Program-made: the position numbers and the translations under genes
The notes under the pieces: model-generated
Seen by the model: only the letters and a program-made list of their open reading frames with translations
What the model was told of the DNA's origin: nothing
Databases searched by the model: none
Assembly: GCF_010183535.1 (NCBI RefSeq)
Contig: NC_071329.1
Coordinates: forward strand, 17,064,879 to 17,128,878
Length of the DNA: 64,000 nt
Direction: 5' to 3'
DNA from: Caenorhabditis remanei
Lineage: Eukaryota; Nematoda; Chromadorea; Rhabditida; Rhabditidae
Shown: piece after piece, positions 44,228 through 57,000 of the stretch
Numbering within the stretch: position 1 is the first letter of the stretch
Layout: each line of letters starts with the position of its first letter

Positions 44228-44789
44228 ATTTTCGGCTCTATTACAGTTTAGATGTCCTTTAAAAACTCAAACGTCCCTTAAAACATTTAAACGTCTCTTA
44301 AAACACTTAGACGTCCCTTGAAACACTTAAACGTCTTTTCAAACTCTAATTTTTTTAAAACGTCTTTTCAAAAGTTTAGACGTCCCAAAAAACGTTTAAA
44401 CGTCCCATAAAATGTTTGGACGTCCCTTGAACACTTTCAGTGACTTTTAGTGTTGAAGGGACGTCTAAACATTTTTTGGGACGTTTAAATGTTTTTTGGG
44501 ACGTCTAAATGTTTTTTGGGACGTCTAAGTATTTAAAACCAAATTTTCAGACTTCAAGGGACGTCTTAATATTTAATGGGACGTCTAAACATTTTTTGGG
44601 ACGTCTAAATGTTTTTTGGGACGTTTAAACATTTTTGAACATATTTGGGATCCGAAAGGACGTTTAAGTGTTTCAAAGGACGTCTAAGTGTTTCAAGGGA
44701 CGTCTAAGTGTTTTAAGGGACGTCTAAGTGTTTTTTGGGACGTTCAAGTTTTCAAAGGACATCTAAACTGTAATAGAGCCGAATTTTCT
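44228..44789. repeat. Foldback built of ACGTCCC short tandem repeats
   Basis: The ends are TTCGGCTCTATTACAGTTTA and its complement. The left arm repeats AAACGTCCCTTAAAACACTT-like units about ten times; the right arm repeats the complement (GGGACGTCTAAGTGTTTT). AATTTT adjoins both ends and could be a target duplication. Confidence 0.75.
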
Positions 44790-45040
44790 TACAGAACAAA
44801 ATTCGGAAAAACTAAAGACATGTACAATATTTATTTAATTCAAATTAAAATCTAGAAAAGTTGTCTTTTTACAAAAAAAAATTACATTCGAATACCCGTA
44901 ATTACAAATTTTTTGATTTTTTACAGAGAAAAAAGTTCGAATAGTGACTAGAATAGGGAATTGTTGAAGATCATTGAAGTATTTTGAGTCTAGAAAGCAA
45001 ATTAATTTGAGAGCAATTAATTCAAGAGAAAAGAAAAAGT

Positions 45041-48000
45041 TTAGATTTGTGAGGAATGCATGGCTGGGGTCTTGTCGATGGCACTGTAGGCTGGCGGTGG
45101 CGACGGTGGGCGGTATACCTGGAAACAAAAAGGGGAAAATATGAGACAGAATAGAAAAAAATTGACTCAGACACTGATTTATAGCTTCTAAAGTACGACG
45201 TCTAGAGCAAAATTACTATTTGAAACCATACAGAACAAAGGTAGAGCTTCAATTTTGTAGTTGGAAGATTTTTTGTACGGACACTCCCCAGAGAGTTATG
45301 GTCATTTTAAGACAACACCCTAAAAACTGCGCTATTTTGCATTTTACTCACCATGGGCGGTGCTGATGGGTATCTCATCCCACTGGGCGGAGCCTGGGAG
45401 TACGGAGCCGAGTAGGATTCAGAGACCATTGGTGGGAGAGCTGATGGTGGTGGTGGGTGGCTGACAAGTGGTTCACGAGCCATTTCCTGAAAATGCATTC
45501 ATAAGTTCCTGTAGAAAAACTGAAAAATTTTACTCACCCTTGCTGCCTGGTTCTCCCTGACCTTCTGAAGACAGCGTCTGACATCTTCTGGATCCAGTGG
45601 TTTATCGTATGGGTCCTCGCGGGACATGGGTCCAAAACAGTCGCAGAAGCAGCCTTTGACCATCTGGAAGAATAGGAAGATAAAGGAAATCTAAATATGG
45701 ATGTGGTCAAAAACAATAAGCTATTTTCAATGATTGTCACGAAAATAGCATCTCCCGATATGGGTGGGGGGTGGAGTGCTCGAGAAGTGATACGGGATCG
45801 GAAAGGAGAGGGAGGATACTGTAGAGGAGTTCATATCAAACTACATAAAAATACAATAAACTGATCTTCTTTCTAGAATCTGCCTCAACCTTCAGAAAAT
45901 TGTTTGAAAGTGGAAAAAAGGCTAAACAAAGCAAGGTAACTAGGCAGAGTTTCGAAAATTTGTATTTATTGTATTTGCTAAGAACGATTTCATTTTATCA
46001 GAACAATTGTTAGCTATGAAAATGAGTTTTAAAAATGATTTTACACAAATTCTGGACTCAACACATTCTTTTTTGTGAGGGGAAAATGGTTATCAAAATA
46101 AGTCCTCCTTAAAATTTAAGAAATAGTTACCGTAAACTTTTTAATAAAGGTGCGCTCAGTATTCAGAGTTTGGAGCTTAATATCTCCACTACCGTGAGAA
46201 CTATCACATTTTTCCTAATTGAAGAAATATTTTATAAATATTCAGCTATATTTTGTCTGTTGGAAACTTTTTGATATCACCTTTGAGAAAAAGGATATAT
46301 CGCGTTGAATCGGTTTTGCTGGGGCTCTTTTTGGTATTCAGAGCAAAATATGTTATGGTCAGCAAGACTAGTCTATTAAAAATCAAAAAATGATAAACTG
46401 TTTACAATGATTGTCACGAAAAAAGGTATCTCCCGATATGAGGGTGTGGAGTGCTCGAGAAGTGATACGGGACAGGAGAGAGGAGAGGGGAAGGTGGGAT
46501 ACTGTAGAGGAGCTGCGAATATTTCTATTAACTAAATATAATTTTGATACAAAATCGTCTGAATAATTTTGAATCGAGATTGAATAACACTATTTTTTTG
46601 AGTTCGTTTGGCAAAAAAACTTGAGAAATACTTTCTTTCGGCTCCGCGACAATTCGCAACTGCGACATTTCGCAACTCACGTAGGTTTCACAACTGCGAC
46701 ACTTCGCAACTGCGACATTTCGCAACTACGACATTTCGCAACCACGACGTTTCGCAACCACACCGCATTTGCATATTTAGGTCAGTTGAAAATGTTGAAA
46801 CCGAAGGGTCTGGGAACATATTTGAAAACATTAAATATAAAAAAAAGTTACCTGATCCATTTTTAGACAAAACTAGGTTAAACTATTGCTAGTTTTATGG
46901 TTGCGAAACGTCGCAGTTGCGGAATGTCGCAGTTGCGAATTGTCGCGGAGCCTTTTTTTCAGATTAAATACGATGTTATTGTAAGCCGGTCTGGTCTAAT
47001 TAGCATGTCAAATGAGTTCTAAATTATTTTTTTTTGTAAATAGGATTTTTTTCCAATAAATCAATTAGAAAAAATAGGTCTAAACTAGAAAAATTACCCT
47101 GTGTTGCAGTACCGTGCAGTAAGATGTACAATTTCGCCTTTTTCAGTTGAAAATGGTCAGGGGCACAAAGCAAATTATGTATAAACCATGCAGAACAAAG
47201 ATAGTGCTTCATTTTTGTAGTTGACAACTTTCTTGTACGGACACTCCTTATAGTTATTTTTAGACGGTTTGGACTATTTTGCACTGAAATGGGTAAATTT
47301 GAGGGAGAAATTGCTTTGCCGATATGTAACTCTCTAGAAAGTGTCAGTACAAAAAAGCTGTCAACTACAAAAATGAAACTCTATTTTTGATCTGTATAAT
47401 TCATTAAAAATTTACTTGATGGGACCATCAGTATTACCATGAAACACTCTCAAAATACGCCAATTTCAACTGAAAACGGCAAAAGTTTACAACCTTTTGA
47501 CCGGTACTGTAATTTAGGGCTTCTATCGAGATAAAAATAATATATGAATGTTTTAAATATTTTTTTCAATAGCTTCGCAAATTTCGATACTGTTTTCTAT
47601 AAAAATACAAGTTTTACAGATGTTTGAAGTTCAGAACTCCATTTATTAGTACAACCAAACTTTAACTGTCCGCAAGATGTGGGTAACAAGTCAAGAGAGT
47701 GGTCCAGTGATCAAAAAATATACATCAAGACAGTTTTCATAAGAAAACTATCATAAAAACTGATTCTATCATAAACTTATATTTGAATACACCGGTCATT
47801 GAAATAAAAATATGCGATTTCTCAATATTTCGTGATTTTCAAAAATATTGCATAAAAGTTGTGAGACTTGATTTTTTAACCAGACTGTTAATTAAATATA
47901 ACGGAAGTTCTACAATAAATGTTTTTTCAAAGTTTCAGGCCGGTCCGACCATTTTGAAAAAGTTATGGCCAAAAAACCCAAAAATTTTGTGAAATTTTAC

Positions 48001-51000
48001 GACATTGAATCCAGGCTGATAAAAAGGTTTATTAAAAACCGAAATTCTTGTTTATTTTCAATTCAAAATTCTATATTTTCAACCCCTAACTCCCCTACTT
48101 TTTAAAACTCAAAAATTGAAATAAACACCAGGTAGAAGAAGCATCACTAACACACAAAAAAACTCGGGTAATCCATTGTCAAACAAGAGCCAAAAAACTT
48201 CTCTCCGAGCACTGATAGGTAGTCAAAAGACTACTGTTTGCCCACCTCGGCTCCGATCACCTAATCTCATTTCAACCCCTGTTAACGCTATCATTTCAAG
48301 TGGGTCTCCTCTTTTTTTTTGTTTGTTTACCCCTCTGTATGTGACTTCCTGTACTTTTCTCCCCAGATGCGTGGGAACAAAAACAAGAGACTCATCAGGA
48401 GAAGGTGATGAGTGTTATTATCTGGTCTAATGATAATAAATGACGAGCTTTTTGACGGTTTTGGAAGGCTCCGGTGAGTCTGGGTACTTGAAAATTTGGT
48501 TTTCGCGATGATTTCATTCGAAAAATAGAGAAAGAACGGGAGAAAATGACCCACTTTTAATGACCAGACTAGAGAGGAGGATCAAAAGAGGAACAATTCG
48601 TTTTTTGCATTGGGAATTGGGAAAAAAACATGTCGGGTCAGACTTTTTTTGAAATTTTTTTCGAAAAATTTCACAAAATTTAGCCAGTAAGGCCCGATTT
48701 TTGACATGTCAAAATTTTGGGACATGGTGCATCGACATTTCAAAAAACAGTACTAAAGAGTGAGTATAAAATTTTTGGGGCAAGAGATACATAAAATTTG
48801 TAGAAACTCTTTGTGTTTTAACTGGAAGGTAACGATAATTAAAACACTTTTTTTAGAAAAAAAAGTAAATTGCAACATGGTGCATCGACTTATTTATTTT
48901 TTTGTCTTACAGCTATCAAAATTCTGTTTTATTAATGTTAAATAATAAAATCTTATAACAAAAGTGATTAATCATTTCAGCGATAAAATAAATTTTCAGC
49001 GAATTATTAAAACGGGAGGAAAAAAGTTAAAATTTGAAAAATGGTGCCTAGACATTACAAAAAATATAATGATTACTTTTAGACAGAATTCTCGAAATGA
49101 TGAAATTTCCAGCTTGAAATTTTTGTGGAAATTCAAAAAAAAATTGCATCAGAACTATGAAAATGCCTCTAATTTCTGCTTTTGTTGCAAAAAACGCAAA
49201 TAGATATTTTCGAAATTTTGAAATTTCATAAATTATACATGGCATCCTTCCTTTTTATACACATTACTCACTCTCATAACAGAGTGAGCAAGCAAAAAAA
49301 ATTATCCTCCTAAATAAGTGATGTGAGTTTGAAAAATGCTCTTTTGTTTTGAATTTTGTTCTATTTTTGCACAAAAAAACGTGCAAAAGGGTATACATAG
49401 ATAAGAAGTGGGAAAATAAATAGGAAGTTTAGTTTTTAAAGTATGTTTTTTGGTACCGGGGTGGGTTAGGTGATTTCATTTCCGATTTTTCAAACATATT
49501 AGCACGGCACAGATCTTACAACCGCGCTCTACCGAAACAGAAGAACGTTTTGTGCGAAACCGAAAGACTCAGAGAAGAATGACATTTTTCAAGGGCATTT
49601 CGGTGGAGCGCCGTTGTAAGAAGCATGTCGTGCTAATAAGAAAAAATAAAATTTGCAAAGAAATTCAAAACTTCATGCAAAATCTATTTCTACATGTGGT
49701 TCTCGTCTCTCTAGAATAAGATATAAAAGTCAGAAGAAGTGAAGAAGAAAAAGAGCTCTCGCCGTCGTCTCCCGCCAAACCCGTTTATTTTGCTCATTGC
49801 GTGAGCTCCCTCCTTCTTACTTTTCTCTATTTCTCTTGAATTCTTGTTATGTTTATTCTTGGAGAGAATGAAGAAAAAAGAAGGGAGAAAAAAGAAGGGG
49901 AGCCGGAGGGAGCAACACGAAGAGCATGAGAAGCTTTAAAGTAGTCGTCAAGAAGGGAGATGGAGACGGAGAGACTCAGAAAAAAGAGAGTTAGGAATTC
50001 ATGGAAATTCGGGTAAAATTGGAGAGAGGAAACCGGGAATTTTCGAATTTTAAAAAGTCGATGCACCATGTGGTTTTTGAGAAAAAACACAGAATTTACG
50101 GGCAAGAAGTGTCAAAAGAAAAAGACACATTTTTAAAAGATAAGCCAAAAATCACCGATTTAAGATTTTTCATCAGCCTGACCCAGTCCAGCCTCAAGTC
50201 TCAGTACAAAAATTTGAAAATTTGAATAATTTCAAAAAATATTTCGAATATTACAAAACTAAAAAATGCACTAAAAACTAGTTGAATTTCGGGGAAAGCT
50301 GAAAATGTTCAATTAAACAATTTGCGAAGAAACGAGTAAAATCATCGCAAAAAAACCAAAAAATCGGCCGAGCATTTTCAAATAACCTAATTATTTCTCT
50401 CATCTTTTATGAAATAAAATAGATATTCTGAGTCCTCATTACTCAAAAATTCATTTTCACTACACTCCAAAACCCATGAAAACGTAATAACTACCTTTGA
50501 GGGAGGACGGAAAATGCCGAGACGAGATTATCACCTTTTGAGCTGAGCTCAAAAGAGCAAAATTTTCCTCAAAGATTTTCAAGTTTTATGAAAAGTAGTC
50601 GGGGGGGGGGGGGGGGAAAGGGGGAGGGGCGGAGCTAGGATTTCGAAATTCCAGCCCAAATTCCAAAAAATAATGAGTTAGGTGTTACGAAACACTATGT
50701 AGAAGCGGGTGAGTAATACATCAGGATTTTTAGAAACAATTATTTTTTTAAATTACCGAGTCACCTTTTATACAACTTTTGCAAATTGCCCTTTTTCTAA
50801 ACTTTATATCAGTTTAAAAACTCGAAAAATTTTTGAAAAATTTTGAAGCAATCAAAAATTTTAATGGTATGAAAGAATGAATGAGTTCAGGAAATGTGAC
50901 AGGTGGTGTTGATGATCTACTGATAAGGGAAACAAAACTGGAAATTTAGTGCTTAAAGTTTTGGAGAGAATTGAGAATCAAGTTATAAAATTTGAAGACT

Positions 51001-54000
51001 ATGTACAAAGGGCAAACCAAGGACAAAAACTCGGTATACGAAAAAAAAAGTCGATACCAAAAAGCCTGCTCCCTTCTCTCCAAAAAAGAAAGGAAAATGG
51101 CTTCCCCCCTTCTCCTGGCTCTCGGAAAAAGGGGAAGGGGGGTCCCTCTCATTTCCGTTATTTTTCTCTAGTTGCCTCTTTTTAGGCATGTTTCCCTTTT
51201 TCCATTCCGTTTCCCAAATCCCGGGGAAAACAGAGTATACTCAAGAGGGGAGTGACATTAGCCAAATTTGTTTTGGGGGAAGCATTTTAAAAGAAATTTT
51301 TAGGGGATCGGAGTGAATTTAGGAACTTTGAAGATGGAAAAGATTATACAATTTGAAAATTTCGGGTCGGTGGCTCAGAAGTGAACATAGCAGCAATCTG
51401 GGAACCAGGATTCGGACCTAACGGACCTTCAATAGTGGTGAAATTTATTTTTAAAGCAATTTTTCATTGGTTTTGCATAATGAAAGAAGATCTAAAATTA
51501 AAAATTGAGCTACATAATATTTTTTTACATTTCCATAGTTGAAAGCTTCCTGATGGCTCCGCCCACTTTTGCGATATGCGCCTTTAAAGGTTTCAAGCTC
51601 TGGTTACAGTAGTTATTCTTTAAAGACGCATATCTCAAAAATAGAAGGAGCTATCTAAAAACTGTCAACTACAACAATGAAGACCGTTACTTTTTTCATA
51701 CAGATATTAAAAAATAAAAATTCTACAGTAACCCAAAAAGCCGTGACGGGATCTCAAAATAAGCCGATGTCAAGTTCTCAGCAGATCTTCAATTTAGAGA
51801 AGCATGTATCCCAAAAGTGGGCGGAGCAACCAAAAATTTGTCAACTACAAAAATGGAGAATTAAGCTTCCTTTTACTGCCCAATTCCTGCCGATTCCAAA
51901 ACATAACAAAAATACACTCCAAACTCTTTCCAGTTCTAAAAGTTTTATTTTCCTAAAAATGCTTTTTACACCTGCAACAATATGAATAACCTCATAAAAG
52001 GAAACCCCTCCCCCCTAAAAATAGAAACTCTCTATAAATGTTTTCTCAAAAAAGTCTGCCCTCCCTATTTCCGGTGTCTATTTGTTTCAAATGTATCCTC
52101 TTCTTCACTTCCCCTAACCAAATTTGGTTTAAGTCAAACAAATAAACCTCGGAGGGGGGGGGGGGCGGCATAAGGCCAAAAGAAGGGGGGAGGGGGGAAG
52201 TCATAAAACAAAATGTGGGCAAACAAAGAAGAAGTCTATTTTTGCAGAGAGTAACGACCTTTATGACACTATCAAATGCTTGAAACTTCTTCTTTTTTCT
52301 TTTTGAACTTTTGATTGCTTTTTGAAATTCTGAATATAATACTTTTGAAATTATTAGTGTGAAAAGGGTGGAGAAAAGAGTTTTATGAGGTTTTGAATGG
52401 AATTTTTGGCAGGAAATATGGTTTTGAGTGACTTTGGGGTGTGCTCATCAAAAGAAAGTTCATAGAGTCTGATTTGGGAAAGCTAGGAAACCTGAGATTG
52501 ATTCTTTAACATCGGTACAAAACTCGCAATTTTAATATACTTTCAGCAGTATAGCGTGCTTTTCGAGTAATTTATTAATAAAACTATGGACAAATGAGTT
52601 TTACCACCAAAACTTGCACCCAATCGTCAAAAAACCGCAATTTTCTGAAGAAACATGGTCAAAATGATAATTTTTCGAATATAAATTTGGAACATTTTGG
52701 AGCATTTTGATAGTCATAGAGTTCGAAAACTCAGTTTTCACTTTTCTATACAACAAAAAACATCAAATTAATCTATTCTGAAAATTTTGCCACGACATAG
52801 TGCATCGAACTTGATTTTTTCTCCAAATCATCCATTTTCTCCAATTATTGACTGGCACAACTAATTAACAGTCGTTTCTATTCCGATTTTACAAACTCTC
52901 AAGTGAAAATTCACTCCATCAAGGATTATACCAAAACATCCCCATACCTGCTATCTTCATCTCCCTGTCCGCCCTAGCTACCTGAGCTAGTGTTCAAAAT
53001 TTTATATCTCGTGTGGTGATGACAAGAGCACGCATTTTTGTGTCAGTTTAAGGTGTTTTATTGCGTTTTTCCGATCAACTTCCCACTAGAAAAAGTTCAA
53101 AATTCCTCCTTCCTTGTTCCCTTATCAATAACAACTATTCCTCCAATATATCTGATCCAATAATCCAATAAAAAGTTCTCATCAGAATTCTCCTTTTCTC
53201 CCCAGATGCGTGAGCAAACATACAAAGCATATTGGAAGAAAAGAGGGGGAAAATGAAAAATTGTCTTCTCTTCTTTTTCTTCTTTTTCCTACTCAACGGC
53301 TCCTTGAGCATGAGAAAATTAGAGACAATGCGGGAGGGAGAGACGGCAGAGAAGGAAAAGAGAGGAGTCGAATTACATTCGAAAAGAAGCAAAAAGAACA
53401 AAGGGTTTAGAGCGTTTAGGTAATTTGAGAGTTTGTTTGGGAAAAGAATTAGTAAAGATGTTTTTTTTTTTGAAAAATTTTCAAAATTGAAACATGGCAT
53501 TTTGGAATAGGATAATTTTTTTAAATTTCTGAAAATTTGAAAGGAAAAATAATTTTTGAATACTCAGGCTTGAAAAAATCAGTTTTCAAACTAAACAACG
53601 TTTTTGCAAGGGTTCGAGCCTTGAAACTCAATTTTTTTCAATTTTTCTAAATTTTAGATCAAAATGTCAGAAAATTGATATGTCTTGTCCAAAAAATTGT
53701 ATTTTTTGGTGTTTTTCATCTAAGAACACACAAAAAACCATGTTTTTAGTTAGAAAATTGCCAATTTACAGTCAAGATCGCTTTCTCAGCAGTTGAGTTT
53801 GGACCGATGCACCATATTTTGGCAAAATTTCCAAATTTTCGAAAAATCGTAACTCTGCTCAAAAATAAAACATTTTGGTCAGTTTTAACTCAAATTGAAG
53901 CTGCAAACGTGAAAAACAAAAAATACTCAAAAAAATTCAAAATCGTCATTTTCGAAGCCGATTTCTTCTCGATGCACCATGTTTAGGCAAAATTTGAAAA

Positions 54001-57000
54001 GCTCCAAAATTTTGCTTAAAACTGAAAAATTTTGATGAGTTATAGCTTAAATGAAAGCTGAAAACGTGAAAAACAAAAATACATTCAAAATCGTCTTTTT
54101 CGACACCGATGCACCATAATGTGACAAAAAATTTTATGGTCCAAAAATTGAGGTATTTTTCTTGATTGAAGAAAAAACTAGATTTTCAGAATTTTCTGAG
54201 TCGATGCACCATCTTGTGGCAATTTCACCAAAACCAACAACATTTCACCTTTTTTTCTGGTTTTTTACCAACTTTTTAAATGATTGTCTAAAAATACAAC
54301 TTACCATAGCCAGCACAGCCATCAACGCCAACACCACTGCAGCAATCACCAATAACATAACCATTGGATCCGGTGGGGAGGATAGTGGGTCCTGTGAGAC
54401 AAGTGGAAGGGAAATTGGCGGTAAAGTAGTCTCTTGAAGCTCACAACTTTGTCCGAAATGACCGATTGGGCACCTGAAAATTTGAGGTTGAAAATATGGA
54501 AAAAATATGAAAAAAAAAAAGTATGAAAAAGCTTGTAAAATAATATTTATCAAAAATGTTTCCGAAACTTCTAGACCTATGTTTTTTAGTCATTAAACAT
54601 CCACTATCCAACTGAAAGTGGGGGTCACCAGACATCGATTCCACTTGTTTATACAACTAGGGAGTGAAAAAAGGGAGAGGAGAAGCTCTAGGCTCCGCCC
54701 CCTTTTCAGGAAGTGTGGGAGAGAGAGACGCAGAGTTTTCATGTGACATTTTAACTGGGGAAGAATAGGAAAAAAGGGAAAGAGAATATATGGAGCCATA
54801 GGGAGTCGGATTTCCGGTGGAAAAAAAAAAGAAAAGTGGAGTCAAAAAACCAATTTCATTTCAATTTTTCAGTTGTAAAAGGAAAACATCTTGACTTGTT
54901 GTAGAAAAAAATACGGGCTACAAAATGAGCACAGACTTTAGGTACAAAAAAATTATGAAATTCTATTTTAGCTGGGGCTCAACTGGTTTTTGGTGTTCAG
55001 AATGAGAATGTGCTCTTTGAAAAGGGGGGAGTCAGAGGGACATGTTTTTGAGGATTTGTGGTGTGGAATGGGCACTAAAAAATCTAAAATGTTGGGAGTT
55101 CCTGGCATGTGGAATCAGTTAGGCGGTTGGTTCGAATTTCAGAAATCGGAATTGAAATTTTGAAATTTTGAAAAAAATATAGAATCTGAAAGCTGGATTC
55201 TAGAATTCAGGTCCGCAACGTACAGAATCCAGAATCAAGCACTCAAAAACCAGAATACAGAATCCAGAATCCAGGAAAAACAGAAACCAGGATTGAGGAT
55301 CTGAAATCTAGGAGCCCGGCATCAAAAAATGAACCAACTTTTTTCGAAATGTTTGACATTTTTTCAATTTTTCACCGAAAATGTGAACATTTTTAATGAT
55401 TTTTCATAATTTCTTCTAATTCTGAATGATAGTCGAAAATTTGGCTTTCTCGTAAAAAAGTTCAAAAATTCGCAAAAAAATTTAATTTTGAATTTTGGCG
55501 CCAACTAGCCGAGCTTGAGCCCCGGGTCTTGGCAAGTATAGAAATAGTCCGGAATCTGAAACCTGGATTCTAGAAATCAGGTTTGCGACATTCAGAATCC
55601 AGAATTAAGCATTCGAAAACCTGAATCCAGAAATTAGATATCAGTGTTCAGGATCTGAAATCTAGATTCCGGAACTCAGAACTCAGAATATATAATTTTT
55701 TACCAAAAATCTAAAATCCAGTATCTAGAATCCAAAATGCAGAATACCTGAATTCAGATTTCATAATCCAAAAGCTAGAAACATGAAGCTATAACCGAAA
55801 ATCGAGAATCGAACTAAGAGTTCAAATTCCAGAATCCCAGTATATGAAATCAGAGTTGAAGTTTCAAAATCATGAATCTCTAATTCAAAATCAAGAATAT
55901 CGAACTGATAATCCAGAACCAACTCCAAGAAACTCCTCAAGAGTCAAAATGATAATGTTCTCCTCTCCCTCTGATCCCACATTACACCTTTCCAAATCTC
56001 TCGAAGAACACAACAATTTCAAAATCCTCCTCCTCCCTTCTTATCGGCTCGAGAGTAATCCTTCCCCTCAACAAATTACACCTTTTCACCCGCATCAAAC
56101 GGCGAAACGAAGATGCAACAATATGAACGGATAGGAGAAGAGCCGGGGAGGGAGAAATAGTGTAGGGGTCAAGAGGAGACGGAGACATGAAGGTAGTCAG
56201 CTGTCAGGAAAGGGGGAACTAGTAATACTATGTAACTGACATCTTGATTTATGACATTGATGAGATTTCAAAATTTCGGAAGGATTTGAGATTTGAGTTT
56301 CAGGAGACAAGAACGTTATGAGAAGTAGGGAAAATTACACGGTGGAGGTATTAGGATGCCTGTCAGTTTGTCGGTTTGTCCGGATGTCTTCTTAGCTAGT
56401 TTACATACTTATCATGGCCCGACTTCAAAAAAATGAACCAATTTTTTTCAAATTTTTTTGAAGTTTTTCCAATTTTTCATCGGAAAATATGAACATTTTG
56501 ATGATTTTTCAGAATTTCTTCTAGTTCTGAATGATAGTCGAAAACGTGAGTTTTTGAGAAAGAAAAATTCAACATTTTTCAAAGAATTCGACAATTTTGA
56601 ATTTTGAATTTTGGGCCTTAATTTTGATGACAATTCCTGGCTTGGTCTGTTTCGATGTCTGTTTGTCCGGATGTCCGAATCCCTTACTTTTTCACGACTT
56701 ATGATTACTATCTGGTATACTTAAGGCCGCCCATTATCGCAAAACTATATTTCTGTGTGTATAGAAGTCTAATTTCTCAAAGCGATGAACAAACCTTTAT
56801 AAAAAAAGTGTTAAAGTTAGCATCATGTAAAAAACTATGTGGGCACCGAAAAAAAGAAAAAAATACGCTAATTCGACTCTAAGTGAGAAAAGAATACTAT
56901 TATTATTATTATTTCAGAAACTCTCCTAGGGTATTAGTGGAAAACAATTGATAAGAATCACAGAGAAAAAGGTGCAACTAATCAGTCAAAAGATAATGAG

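Larger units (their letters stand above)
45664..54304 (-). repeat. 8.6-kb intron rich in dispersed repeats
   Basis: This is intron 3 of the membrane-protein gene. It contains a direct repeat (45717-45833 and 46391-46514), a foldback (46640-46951), a MITE (47107-47509), a short palindromic repeat (about 49500-49640), a run of 16 G (50601-50616), a run of 12 G near 52154-52165, and several copies of the TCGATGCACCAT motif. No nested gene was recognised. Confidence 0.6.

Noticed and set aside
44300..44770. Regular ACGTCCC repeats considered as a CRISPR-like array.
   Set aside because: Units are short, variable and in opposite orientation in two arms, with no spacers; the genome is eukaryotic.
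53135..53500. 121-codon minus-strand frame in the large intron.
   Set aside because: The translation is low-complexity Phe/Lys/Leu from purine- and pyrimidine-rich DNA, without splice or start context.
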